This document shows, one piece after another, positions 45,905 to 57,540 of a stretch of DNA of 64,000 nt. Made by a program: the position numbers and the translations under genes. Below the pieces are notes generated by a model that saw only the letters and a program-made list of their open reading frames with translations, was not told the origin of the DNA and searched no databases. The stretch comes from Tenodera sinensis (lineage: Eukaryota; Arthropoda; Insecta; Mantodea; Mantidae): positions 147,112,525-147,176,524 of the forward strand of contig CM060962.1 of the NCBI GenBank assembly GCA_030765045.1, read 5' to 3'. Position 1 is the stretch's first letter, and every line of letters starts with the position of its first letter.

Positions 45905-46250
45905 CAAAAGTGAAACGCATGATTGTAATGAATTATACATAGGACAAACCAAAAGAAATTTAGAAATTAGATCCAAGGAACAAGTTAGGAACATCAAGAG
46001 TAAACAATTAGAAAAATCAGCAGTTTCGTTTCACTTTTGGACAAAAACTCATGACATAAAGCTAGAACCGAAACTTCTCAAACACATAACCGGAAAACAA
46101 GAACTGTCCACATGGGAATAAATCGTCATTTTAAAAAATAGAAACCGAGTATTTAATTTCGACATTCCTCAGAAAGATATTTTCAGCAAGTTCATTGAAC
46201 CATTACCAGAGGAAACATCAGAAGAAGCATCGCCATCCGCACCATGAAAC
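45905..46250 (+). pseudogene. Penelope-like GIY-YIG endonuclease remnant
   Basis: Reads CNELYIGQTKRNLEIRSKEQ, then VRNIKSKQLEKSAVSFHFW, HDIKLEPKLLKHITGKQEL, a stop in STWE-stop-IVILKN, and FDIPQKDIFSKF. This is the C-terminal nuclease region of a Penelope-like element (YIGQTxRxLxxRxxEH, followed by the ExxxI segment). It belongs to a different lineage from the element at 38 kb. The RT is absent; the preceding frame 45685-45942 is unrecognised. Confidence 0.55.
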
Positions 46251-46854
46251 ACCATGGAAACCATTATTGTCCGGTTGATAATGGAGGAAAGTTAACCTTT
46301 GAAACGCGTTCCGGAAAATTATGTTGTAAGTGTTGTTTAGTGTTATTAATTGACTCACCTTTTAAATTAAATTAATTATAACACTGTTTTCAAACTTCTA
46401 AGAAAGGAAGATAAGAATTTTAATACCTATTTTGTTGTAACTTAATAAGAGGAACCCATGCGGCAATGGCAGAACAAGTTATGTCATTTTGCTTATTCCT
46501 GCTTATGCATGTGCTCAACTGCTGCCATACTGTCCGCCTTCAGTTGAGCCTCAGTTTCGATTGGGTGATGTGATAAATATTTTTTACATCACGACTGGTA
46601 TATTAAGAAGTACTTAAACATTTATTTAGTATGTGAAGTGATGTAACAGATCAATGGGCCATTACCATTGGATCAACATGTTATTGTCAGTCTTGTTTTA
46701 TAGCATATGCAAAGTGAAATTGACTTATTAGTGAAAGTGCTAATTTAATTACAGTGAATGTGTAATATTTTGGGAAAAGGCAGGGATTCCCACAGGACCT
46801 TTGTTGCACTGCACAAAAAACTTACAGACCTGTATTTAGAGTCGCACAATCTGC

Positions 46855-47700
46855 AAAAGAAGTGCTCATAAGGAGACGAACATTCACAGAGAGTGAGAGC
46901 ATAAGGTTTCTCCAACTAAATAATTTGTTGGATTTTGCCCATGCTAATGCTTTGAACATGATACAAATAGAAGAGGATTATCTCTTTCTATCAACGAGAG
47001 CCTGGCTTTAGAGGTTATGTTGGAGGTGTTGAATGGAAGTTGGCAGCTAAAGAGGAAAGGGCGAGGATTAAAGTTATAAAGAGGATGTAAGGAAGATGAC
47101 AGGTGATAACAGTTCATTGTTTTTGCAAATTATTAATAATTCATCTGAAGAAACAACTGAAGTGAGTGAGTGACGCAATTAATTTCTCCCCCCCCCCAAA
47201 AAAAAATAAAAATAAAATAAACACCTGAAGAATGACTACTTTGAACTAAATTAATTGTTTATCATGTATCTGGGGACAACTATGAACTTCAATCTAAAAG
47301 TAAGGCCGTTTGGAGCTTTGCATCATGCAAGGTGGATGGCCAAAAAATTTATTCATTGAAGATGTTCATCTTTTGTTCTCAGCTGTCTCTCAGAACATCC
47401 GTTTGTGGTGAAAGTATATGCACAATAGTGGTTTCAGCCACTGGCACACATTGAAATGAATTGTAACTTTTTAGAGGAATTGAAACTGCACAAAAACGTA
47501 AATGCAAGAGTTTGAGTGTTCTAAAAAAGTTTTGTCAGCCCTTATGGTATTTAAATGAAGAGATTTATCTGTTATCAACTTATCACTGTTTGACAACTTC
47601 AGCAATGGCTAAAAATAAGTATGGTTACAAATTGAAACCTTGGGGACCAAAAGGAGGTACACTGTTTTACCTGTTGCATTTACAAAGCTTTTCGGTAAGT
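46855..47700 (+). pseudogene. Transposon-associated arthropod protein fragment
   Basis: Two segments: LLDFAHANALNMIQIEEDYL, then after a frameshift REPGFRGYVGGVEWKLAAKE (about 46920-47060); and VLKKFCQPLWYLNEEIYLLS (about 47510-47580). Both resemble stretches from N-terminal and middle parts of multi-copy uncharacterised arthropod proteins (an IEEDxxFLxxQR block and an LWYLxEE block). Recognition is weak and the function unknown. Confidence 0.28.
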
Positions 47701-47936
47701 GTTCTTTTTGGGCTATTATAATTCCATTAATTTAAATTTAGCACGTTTGCATAGGCTATTCAGAACATTTCAACATATTTACTAACATACTGAGCTTTGA
47801 ATCTGTTATTTCAGACAAGGGAACTGATGAGTTCATTTTAGTCAAGAGTTTGGACATGAAGTTAAGCACAGATTTACATTTTTCAAATAAGGATCCAATA
47901 TCTTGGGGTTCAAGCACTTCCTTCCTTAGCACCAAG

Positions 47937-48322
47937 GAAACTTGTTAGTGAATGCTGGATTTCTGACAATGAAATCATTAATCCTCTTGCTCTCCCAATA
48001 TTTTTCACTGATGGATGGGGCGCTAGAAGTGGCCGGGCATACTGAAGGTGGTCTTGGTCCATTTCCTCTTGCAGATCACATAGAGGCCAGAGTGGTGAAG
48101 AATATATCCCAATTCTGTTTAAATGTTTTGCTAGACAATCATGCACCAAAGAAACTATGTAACCGCCAAAACAAAAAAATGGTGCTCTCTAAAAAGCAGT
48201 TACTATCACTCCTATTGTTCCCTTCAATATCACTATTATGAAACATATTAATAGAAGATCTAACATCAGAATTCTTCAATGGAACGCAGGTGGTCTCACC
48301 CAAACAAAAAGAATAGAGCACC
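47937..48322 (-). mobile_element. LINE copy with 5' inversion (twin-priming structure)
   Basis: Positions 47937-48145 are the 3' end of the 612-4830 LINE family in minus orientation (CLAKHLNRIGIYSSPLWPLC reads through it). Positions about 48155-48322 are its leader and endonuclease start in plus orientation (GTGCTCTCTAAAAAGCAGTT; GGTGGTCTCACCCAAAC). About 70 bp is missing inside the leader part. Confidence 0.75.
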
Positions 48323-48945
48323 AAAGGAACAATGAAAAATCTTAAGGTGCCAAATGATATGGCAGAGAGAGGAGTGAAGTTAGAGGAGTGAAGTTAACAC
48401 AAGAATTCAATGGACTAATAACGGCCAATGAAGAACAAACACAATTCATTTTGAGTGTGCAAGATCAGCAAAGATAATACCCAGACTGCAAAACAGAAAC
48501 ACTGAAAAGAAAATAGTGTGAAAACTAGTATTGATTAAAGCTGCATTCCCACATTTTATAAGTTGTATTACATATTATTACTTAAGCTTCTTTTATTTAA
48601 TAGTATATTGTAAATACTAATGTGGTAAGCACTTCATACATAACAAGGTGTAAAAAAAAGAAAGAGACACTTGTGCAGTTTTTTTAATTACTGAGATTCC
48701 GTTATGTGCTTACTACATGTGTATTGCATACTAATTTTTTTACTATGTGTATTCATATCAATCTGAATTTTACTAATTAAGATATTAGCTGAAATATTAA
48801 TAAATTTAATTGAAGATAAATATTAGATTTTAGAACATGCATCACCTATGTGTGTTGCTATGGAGAACTAATAAATGTTGGTCGTGTCACCATATTATAC
48901 TTGTTAAAAGTGTAAACGAATTTGCTTGAGGGTTTAATTCTGATT
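48323..48945. other. No gene seen
   Basis: AT-rich with no supported frame. If the exon-like frame at 48946 is real, its 5' UTR and promoter would lie in the last part. Confidence 0.35.
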
Positions 48946-49036
48946 ATGGAGAAAGTTTTATACGATGTGTGCAGTGATGAAATGGAAGAGGCATGGAAAG
49001 CTGGATGTGATCAATACCAAAAAAATCTAAACAGAG
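48946..49036 (+). CDS. Candidate first coding exon, Yae1-like N-terminus
   Basis: ATG at 48946 opens 30 codons, MEKVLYDVCSDEMEEAWKAG then CDQYQKNLNR, and one extra base before a good donor (AGAG|GTATGA). The acidic start, the Trp and the basic run before a likely Arg-Gly junction resemble the segment before the GYRDGI repeats of Yae1-domain proteins, which act in Fe-S cluster delivery to Rli1/ABCE1. No second exon was found downstream in this window. Opposite strand to CPSF6 and inside its intron. The match is short and could be chance. Confidence 0.28.
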
Positions 49037-49612
49037 GTATGAGTTGGTATATCACAATTAATATTTTAAAATAAATGTTTTTACTTGCCGCACTACTGCT
49101 TTTGGTCACTTTTGAAGTACCGAGATTTCTTTTGTTTTCATAGCAACTAGATAGCAGGCGGGAATGTCAACTTACGATGCATAGCAATAATAACGTTAAG
49201 TATGGAATATTACATAGTGCAAAAATATATTAAGCATACTTGCAAAACATGTATAGGTTGCTTTCAATTGTTTATGCCATTAGAAAAATACAAGCACTCT
49301 TTCAATAGTTAACTTTATTTAGATATTTAAGTCCATAGCGGCACAGGTTAATGATTAATTTTAATGAAATTTGGCACATTATCAAAACATGTCATAAGTA
49401 AAAAAATCTGATGTGTCACACTTTCTCTACTCTTGTATTAACCATTATTACAAACTCTTATTCCCAGATCTTCATGTTAGTTGAGATAAACATTTGCAGA
49501 AATTATCTTTTTGCTTATTTTCTTGTCGGTGCAAGGGGAATATAACACAGTAGACTGAGCAATAGTCAAATCTTTTAAAGCTTTGAGAGTCTGATCTCTT
49601 TGCACGACTAAC
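49037..49612. other. No gene seen
   Basis: No supported feature. Confidence 0.35.
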
Positions 49613-50826
49613 ATAAAAGTTGAAGAGCAATGTTGCATTTGACGAAAGTATAAACTTTCTGAAACTAACAGAAATAGCAAGGAATATCTCCAAAATGGTT
49701 CACTGTACCAAAAACTTTATTTGGACCTAAAATGTATTTTAGCGAGATCTACATTTTTTGTATAGTAAGATTTTGCATATCTCTTACGGTTTACCAGTTA
49801 TTCAAAAGTCATTCAGAGTAAACATGACTACATATGTTATAGCAAGAAAATTCAAAATATACATTTCATTTGTCATAAAAATATCTCAAACATATGGCAT
49901 TTTAACCAAAATTGAGAGCCATTTTCAAGACAATCAAAATTTTCCATGTAAAGGGTAGTTTAGGGTGGAGGAATTTTCTTCAAAATCTTTGTGTTGCATC
50001 CTTGAAAGCCATTTAACTTAAATACCACCCGTGGTTTTTAACTGACTTCATTTTTGAGTTATGCTGTCCACAGCCTGACAGAGACCATTTTCTAAAAATG
50101 CCTTTTTTTTGGGATTCAGGGGGCCTCAAAACATATATTTCCAGTGAAATCGTGACATAGAACTTTTGGACGGAATACAATACTTCCTTTACTTTACGTA
50201 GTAGAGAAAGTAAAAATGAATAACAATGTTCCATTTGACGGAAGTATAAATTCTCCAAAACTCACACAAATAACAAGAAATATCTCCAAAATGGTTCACT
50301 CTAAAAAGAGACATAAATTGTGTGTTTTAGCGAGATCTACATTTTTTGTATAGTAAGATTTTGTCAGTCTCTTACGGCTTACGAGTTATTCAAAAGTCAT
50401 CCAACGTAAACAGTTCTACATTGGCTATAGCCAGAAAATTAAAAATATAAATTTCATTTGCAATAAAAATATCTTAAATACATGCTATTTTAATAAAAAT
50501 CGTTAAGAGCCATTTTCAAGAAAAAGTTTTGGAACAATTTTCAATGTAAAGGGTAGTTTAGGGTGGAGCAATTTTCTTCAAATCTTCATGTCGCATCCTT
50601 GAAAGACAAACTTAAATACCAATTTTAGTTTTCAACCAACCTTTTGTTTTCGAGTTATGCTGTTCACAGGCTGACACAGACACAGACCTTTTTCTAAAAA
50701 TGCTTTTTTTTAAATTTTATTTGGGGGCCTCAAAATATATTTGCGGTGAATTCTTGACATTGAACTTTTGGGAGGAATACAATACTTCCTCTACTTTACT
50801 ATATGTAGTAGAGAAAGTAAAAATAG
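49613..50826. repeat. Two tandem copies of a segment of about 600 bp
   Basis: Matching blocks are offset by 596-609 bp: CTCCAAAATGGTTCACT (49689 and 50285), AGCGAGATCTACATTTTTTG, GGGTAGTTTAGGGTGGA (49953 and 50551), and the end AGTAGAGAAAGTAAAAAT. The copies differ by many substitutions and small indels. No coding frame. The units end in a small palindrome-like ACTTTACTATATGTAGTAGA region. Confidence 0.85.
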
Positions 50827-51187
50827 GATGGTGTGCACTCAAAACACTCAAAATTTTCATGTAACCCCTATATAAGCACCACCCTAATACAGTTTGTTCA
50901 CCAGCTGAAGGTCTCTGGCAGGAATGCAGCCAGCCACTGCATCAGTAAACATTTCCAGATAAACAATGATATCAGGAGCAGTAGTTCTACTTCTAATCAG
51001 GTTTACAATAATGTTGCAAACCTTGGAATGTGTATTCATGCCAGATGAAAGCAAAGAAATCGCTCAAAATAGCACAATTTAAATGTTATTTTCAGTTCAT
51101 AGAGTATATTTAACTTATAAAGTGTAAACAATGTTTTCAACTACTCCGCCTTTTTCCAACTGATGATTTTCTGCCTTTTCTATATTA

Positions 51188-51421
51188 TTAAAATACCTTA
51201 CCAATCTTTTTCGGTCTTATGTGATGTATCCTCGAGCAATATATCGTGCAATTCCTGTAAGAATAAGTCAGCTGTTGCATTTCTTTAAGTATTCGTTTTA
51301 CCTTGGCCCATACTAGTCTTATGGGATTGAGGTCACACATGTATGGAGGCAAGTAAGCCACAATGTGGCCCAATAAAACCAAAATAACCAATAATAACAT
51401 AACAATCGAGGAAGAATTCAA
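51188..51421 (-). pseudogene. DDE_3-type transposase C-terminal fragment
   Basis: The frame has HIVAYLPPYMCDLNPIRLVW then AKVKRILKEM. LPPYxCxLNPIELxWAxVK is the hallmark of the last catalytic region in insect Tc1/IS630-like transposases; the usual Glu of PIELxW is Arg here. No upstream domain is attached, and the frame above 51421 is not recognisable. It may belong to the same superfamily as 26994-27745. Confidence 0.6.
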
Positions 51422-51429
51422 TCTAACAA

Positions 51430-52122
51430 CTTCTTATTCCCTCCTGCAGGATCAAAGAATTAAGTATTAAAATTTTGGTCAGTTGTTCCTGCAAGTACAG
51501 GTAATGAAAGTAATAGAAGGGCAGTAATACCTTTAAGAGTCTCTTTAGGTTTGTTTGATTCAAGCATCCTATAAAGATATGTTTTACATGTAGAACTGTC
51601 ACTCTGAACTCTTTTGTTCCACAACCACAATATCATAGCAGATTTCACAGCACTCTTAGGCAGAGGATTATCTACTTCTACATTACTTTTGCCATTACTT
51701 CTGACAAAAAACTAGTGACAAGTACAACTTTATAACTGAAATTAAGAGAAATTAACAGCCAGTAAACATAGTGCGAATAATATTGGAGGTAAATTGGCAA
51801 CATGACCAGCAGAATGATTATGCGGATGTTTACAAAACTAAGGTTACACTTCGTGGAATGTCTCTTCCCTGCCCCTCATTCACCTTAAACCATGAGGTGG
51901 TGAACAGACAGTATGTACACATTGAGGTTTCTCTACCTGTGTTTTGACCAATATCACGTAATAGTAATTTATTTGCATTAAGCAAAAGTAAACTTAGTAA
52001 CATAAAATACGTTCCTTTACACTAACTCTTAGAATTTTTTTCATTAGGTCATCATGCCTCGAAGGACCAAGAGTGTGTACTATTTTTAAGAACCAAAGGG
52101 TTAATATACATAAAGTACATAC
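51430..52122. other. Intron start region, no gene
   Basis: This is the first part of the long CPSF6 intron. A minus-strand frame at 51460-51648 is unrecognised. Confidence 0.4.
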
Positions 52123-52359
52123 CCATGTAAGATTTCCAACATACAGTTGATGCCGGCGCCCAACCTGATTAGGCTGAATATTGTTGCCGAGCTGGTGGTA
52201 AGGTGGATTAGCATTACCGGGAGAGTGCCCATCTGAATTCTGAATTGGTGGCCCTGGAGTGTGAGGTGGTTGGGAACTATCATCACCAGCTCCTCCACTG
52301 CTGGGAGGAGCAGCAATCACATCATCATAAAGGTCTACACCATCACCAGCAAATTCATC
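52123..52359 (-). CDS. CPSF6: CPSF6 upstream exon (N-terminal region and start of RRM)
   Basis: An exon of 237 bp (79 codons, phase 0 at both ends). It starts after a TTTACAG acceptor with DEFAGDGVDLYDDVIAAPPS, passes through a Pro/Ser/Asn-rich linker, and ends GRRHQLYVGNLTW before a GTATGT donor. LYVGNL is RNP2 of the RRM. The acidic DLYDDV segment followed by a flexible linker is typical of the CPSF6 N-terminus. The first exon with the start Met was not found upstream within the window. Coding frame intact. Confidence 0.9.
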
Positions 52360-52449
52360 CTGTAAACATCATAATAAAGTGTCACTAAAAGTATTCATCT
52401 AATGCACACAGCAAGCCTATCATTCCATACTGCACTACAAAGAATATTT

Positions 52450-52671
52450 ACACTGCTTGCAAAAGTTAAAGGCATGTGAACGCTGGCCAATGCTCAAGTG
52501 GAGCGCTGTTGCCAAGCATAGTGCATGTACCGGAAGTGGTTCTGTACATAAGTGCGTGTGAGATGCGTGTACCACATTCGGCAATGCTGGTAGGAGGGGC
52601 AAGCTTAGGATTTGCTAGTCTGCAGTATGGCCTGCCTTCATATGCCTTTAACTTTTGCGAAGATCATAGTG
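52450..52671. mobile_element. MITE, about 220 bp, Tc1/mariner-like ends
   Basis: Left end CACTGCTTGCAAAAGTTAAA then GGCATGTGAA, and right end with the inverted TTCATATGCCTTTAACTTTT then GCGAAG. No coding content. It lies in the intron upstream of the 52-kb exon. Confidence 0.65.
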
Positions 52672-52679
52672 TCAAAAGT

Positions 52680-54905
52680 TCAAGCCAGTTTGACCAGTAT
52701 GCATCTTCTTTATTCAATGAATGACGGTTATAGTGGTTTCCCCTTAATGCTCTGGTGCTAGAATTTATGCACTTTCCTATGCTGCACTCTTCCCTTGTAA
52801 TTACCATTAAGTAAAATTATTTCCAAATGTTTCTAGCTGCACTGTTATCAATTTTTATTTGTGCCTTTGCTTTCCAATTAATGAAGTCACTCTTTTAAGT
52901 GAGTCTACAGTTTCCTAGAAATGCACCTCTGCTTTGCACCATCTAACGATGCATAGTTGCTAGTTCTATCAGCCTCCATAGCTGAATCAGTGGTTTGTGT
53001 TAGGTGAGATTTTTAGTGTATTTTTCACTTGGAGCTGCCCCCTAGTGATAGCAGAATTTTCACTACACCACCAGTGTCCTTTGAACCTGTCTGCATTATA
53101 TGGAAACAGGTTTTCTGAACTCTTGAGTATGGTGCAGCATATCGTCGCTAGTAGGGGGGCAATATAAAGCTGAAAATACAGCACCATGTCTGCATGTTGG
53201 AATGCTATTTTTGAACCAAATTGCTGAATTAAGGGGTATATTAGTATGATATGAACTACAGCATTGACTTTTCTGTAAAAGCTATGAGGACACAGAAATC
53301 TAGATAAGTGCTAAATGGTAACCATTATTTTACAGTACTTTGTGGCATTATGCACATAAATGACACAAATATATACATAGGTACTTTGTAACTGAGATGC
53401 CTAACCAAAAGTAAGTTAATTCCTTACTTTCAAAATGTGTCTCAGTGTGGAAGAAGATTAAATCCTTAATTTAATTTTTCTTTTTCATGTATGATTCTGT
53501 TTTACCTAAGGAAGTCAAGTTCTCTATGTAGTGCATATTCATTGAAATCTCTCCAGTCTTTATCCACTAAACATTTTTAAAACTTTACCAACAACCAAGC
53601 CACTGTTCTAATATGTATGCACATGTCCTTAAGTTCTCAATTTTGCTATCAGAAAGTCTTGCAATACACCACTAGAAGAAACTAGTATTGCATGCTCAAT
53701 GAGAAGCTTTGTGAATGTCAAACGTAGGTGTCAATAGCTGAACTAAGCATACTTGGAACATTCGACCTGGGCACTCTTTCATTCTTCAACCTTTTGCAAC
53801 TAAAGGCTCGCCAAACAGCAGTGATGTCATATGTGACCATCGAAGGAACAAATAAAAATGAATATTGTGTATTGATCACTACATATTTTTGTTACATTCA
53901 ACACTGATTCCATTTTACATATAATTACACTTGTAACAATTTAAGTCTCAACTCAACCCTTCCCACAGATAAACTAAAGTGGCTCTGTTGTGATACCTTT
54001 TAGTTATGCAGAGCTTTACTTCCAGCCCATAGTAGTATAGCTCAACAAAGCATGTATGCAACATGACACATTGTAGATCTTAGTAAGGCACACAATCTAT
54101 TCAATGTTTTGAATTTTCCAATACTCTTATCATACACATTCTACAGTGCAAACTTACCATCCCTTTGTTTCTCATAGTATCACACACAGAATATGGAGTG
54201 AGTGACTGTAGTTTAAAGACCTGTTGACAACTAAGTCATTTGGGCCCGACACAGAATATGGAATTTCAGACCCACTGTATACCAAATCTACAGAATATTG
54301 CTCATCTCTCTTATACCCCTGAGCCAAGTGCTTCCCTTCTTCAATTTCTGTCATTGGAAAATGCAAAACGTCGTTTGGCTATATGAGAAATGGTTATTTG
54401 GCACAGCAATAGATGGTACTGAACAATATGGCATGGCGACACAAATAGCCATAGCGTTATGTAGGTCATCTGACCTGTCCTGCAGGTGAACCAAGAGAAG
54501 AGTTTGCAGCCAACGCTACGAGAAGAAACACTTCGGCATTCTTGCCAAGGAGGTGGTGCACATGTTCATTTGCCAGACTTGTCAAAATATTCCACCATAA
54601 TGTTTGGTAAGTACTAAAAATTCTAATAATTTAGAATGTGGCAAACCCAACAGGATTGTGCAAGAAACAGGCCAAGTGAAATATATAGAAAGAAACATAG
54701 GAAAATGATAGAAAACTCCACTAGCATGATACATATATAATTATGAATTCCCAACTGAAAGACAATGGACTATTAAAAACGGATGTAAGTAATGGTGGTG
54801 TACAATTCTAATACACATACATTGTACAAAAGCAAGGAGAAGAACTGTTCTTTTTCACAAATCTTAAAATGTTGTTTGTTAATATATATACACATACATA
54901 TATAC
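52680..54905. other. No gene seen
   Basis: No supported gene. The minus strand has a consensus-like donor (GGGATG|GTAAGT) at about 54157, but no recognisable exon precedes it. Frames at 54172 and 54298 are unrecognised. Confidence 0.4.
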
Positions 54906-54909
54906 ATAA

Positions 54910-56036
54910 AGGATGTAAATGAATAACACCACACAAATTTTGCTGGTGATAAGACGGTTCATAGGCAATCAAGTTGAGATAGGAAACCTATGGTCTAGGA
55001 TTACAAATTACAGAACTGTGCCTTAAAATTGTTTGAGGGTATACACGCCACTGATCATGACCAATGCAGCTATAACGCATGAAGAGGAAACAAGCAGACG
55101 AATTTCGTAGCCTGTCTATTTAGCGCAATGGTTATGGTGCCCGGACGCAAAGGCACACACGTGTTAAAAGCGCAGGTTCAAATACTCATAACCCCATATC
55201 TTTTATGTTCTGTTTTCTTTCGTTCTTCATAAGCGTATGCTTAATCTAATTTGATTTACACAGAACATTTGTGTTGCTGTAAATTTTCGTTTAATCTTTG
55301 AACTTTTTGTTTCAAGTTTAAGTATTATTTACACTTGCATGACCTAAATAGTAGGTACACACTGAGAATTTCGTTTTCACTTAAATGAGATGGTTCAAAC
55401 CTAACACAATGTTATTGTGTGCTGAAGGAAATAAATGAAACGCGTCAGACAAATGACAATACATAACCCTCCAACCTAAGTTATCAGATGTGAGAAGAAG
55501 TAAAAGTAAATAATACTCTGTGCATTGCATATTATGGTTGTATTTTGCTATTTTAAATCAAATGAACATTTCTGTCAAAATGGAAAAGAAAGGAGGGAAA
55601 AAAAAAATCCCCTTTTCAGGTTTGAACTCAATTTCTCGGTTTCATGAGGTCCAGTCAGTTGACATAACCGTGCGGCCAAAGCACACACTTTAGAACTGCC
55701 CTATATTTCTGTAGCCATTTGCCACAACCTCTTGCCCATTGCAGTGGTGTGCAGACACATGTTAAGTCTCCAATTTAAGTACTTTTAGTAGTACTACAAT
55801 TTAAAACTGCTTCTTCAGAGAGACAGCAGACAGGCTTCACTAAGTTCCTAATATTTTGATTCCAGTGGATACTACACATTTTTTTCTGGTTATGATTTAT
55901 TGGTCACAATCTCGAATTACTTTGAATACGTATAACTTATTAACTTGACGTCATAGACCATAGGTTTCCTATCTCAATTTGATTGTATACCCTCTATTGC
56001 CAGAAAAATTTGTGCAGTGTTATTCATTTACATCCT
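54910..56036. mobile_element. Long-TIR element carrying tRNA-like sequences
   Basis: Inverted arms of about 85 bp at 54910-54995 and 55950-56036 share AGGATGTAAATGAATAACAC and GAGATAGGAAACCTATGGTC. Inside, a plus-strand tRNA-like sequence (about 55129-55195: TAGCGCAATGGTTATGGTGC with B box GGTTCAAATAC) and a weaker minus-strand one (about 55612-55690, GAGTTCAAACCTG) face each other. No transposase frame. Confidence 0.65.
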
Positions 56037-56283
56037 GTATATATATATATATATATGCACATACATGTACAGTATTTTATCGCGTAATTCCGCTGCTTTT
56101 TTTTCTTGAAAACACTGGGGAGGGAATTATGCGAGTGGTGCTTCTAGGAATTCAGAAAGGAAGGGAAACCGTGTAGTATTATGTAAAAGTTATATAGGTA
56201 TACAGTAATTTGTGAATGAACTGGACACACACAACGGTTTCACTGGACCTAAAATGTATTGTTTCATTCGTTCTTTTCTCTGA

Positions 56284-57054
56284 CTATTTTGCGGTCTCAC
56301 TTTTGTCACTATCATCACTATTTTCATTTATATCTCTCTCAGATAACACATCTTCATTTACACTATTCCACAGCATGTCCTCAGAAACAACAATGGCACA
56401 AGAAATTCCAGTCTTTTTAAAACTCTCAACTATATCGACACTAATTTTCTCCCACACACGGATTATCCACTCAACCATCGTAGGTATTGATGGCTTCCTT
56501 ATCTTGCCTCCTGGATTCAGCTGATGAGATCCAGCCGCCATCCATTCTGAATACAGACGTCGAAGATATTCTTTGTAGGGTTTGTTGATGCTGACATGTA
56601 AAGGTTGAAGAATGGATGTTAATCCTCCAGGGATGATGACAGGATGGGACTTTATCCGTTTCATTTTCTCGACAGCCTCCACCAGGTGACCTCGGAAACT
56701 GTCTACCACAAGAAGGGACTTCTTTTGTAACAATGCCCCTGGTCGTCTTCCCCAGACTTCCTCCAACCAATCTACTGTCATCCAGCCCTTTTCTTGGACT
56801 CGCAAGTGAATTCCATGTGGGGTAGTCTCCTTTGGTAAGATCTTCCTTTTAAAGATGGCATTAGGTGGAATTTTATTGTCATCCGCCATAATGCACATCA
56901 CTGTGCACCTTAGTTTCTCTGCTCCAGTTGTCTTCACAAGCACACTTTTTAAGTCAAATGGAGCAATGGTGGCGTTATGCAGCATATAAAAAAACACTGG
57001 CGTCTGGTCAGCATTACCAACCTGAGAGAGCAAATAGTCATATTGCGGTCGCAC
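56284..57054 (-). pseudogene. pogo-like transposase catalytic domain (DDE_1)
   Basis: A 256-residue open stretch. GNADQTPVFF holds the first catalytic Asp, LLVVDSFRGHLVEAV the second, and IIPGGLTSILQPLHVSINKP the third region, where the usual LQPLDV has His in place of Asp. The downstream KPSIPTMVEWIIRVWEKI and SFKKTGISCA are also typical, and the tail is acidic. Upstream frames (57055-57320) read SYEMIQK, FRNKLVR and LQRKSLCQR with stops. The single Asp-to-His change would disable the catalytic triad even without the frame breaks. Confidence 0.82.
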
Positions 57055-57313
57055 TTGTATTACGCAACGGTGAAACTCGAGTACCTTATCTGTGCAGTCT
57101 CGAGGTCAACGCTGACACAAAGACTTTCTCTGTAGTCTGAGATTTTGCCGTCTCAAAATGAATTACCCAACCAATGCTTGCTTTAAAATCCTTTCTGTCA
57201 ACGTTGAGCATGGCAACTATCTCACGAGCTTATTTCTGAATCATTTCGTAAGAGACAGCACAACAATCATTCCGATGTTCATTGACATAACCCACTACAT
57301 CATTATCAATTAC

Positions 57314-57525
57314 GCCTGCCTCGGTAGCGTGATGGTCGCAAGCTCGAATCTTGCTTAGGGTAAGTTATCCAGGTAAGGTCTATTCTCGACGGTTTCCCTT
57401 ATCCTGAGAAGACGAATGTCGGGTAACTTAAAGCTCCATGGACCTCGGGCTCATTTGAGCATCATTTCACCCATTTCAGTCATTCACCGTCCGATATGGC
57501 ATTACGCTGGAGGACGTTAATAAAA
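57314..57525 (+). mobile_element. SINE insertion in the pogo element, exact 12-bp TSD
   Basis: Flanked by ATTATCAATTAC (57302-57313 and 57526-57537). The head is short: GCCTCGGTAGCGTGATGGTC and a B-box-like GCTCGAATC, suggesting loss between the A and B boxes. It ends CATCATTTCACCC ... GTTAATAAAA, like common insect SINE tails. Confidence 0.75.
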
Positions 57526-57540
57526 ATTATCAATTACAAT

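Larger units (their letters stand above)
8781..52122 (-). other. CPSF6: CPSF6 intron of about 43.3 kb
   Basis: The donor is ACATGG|GTATGT (exon end at 52123) and the acceptor TTTTCAG|TGG (exon start at 8780). The intron falls between two Trp codons. Most of its length is transposon and satellite sequence on both strands. I found no exon-like CPSF6 segment inside it. The assignment rests on the two flanking exons fitting perfectly in phase. Confidence 0.85.

Noticed and set aside
54150..54370. Possible upstream CPSF6 exon with GTAAGT donor
   Set aside because: The donor looks good, but the preceding frame has no CPSF6 N-terminal features and no acceptor was seen.
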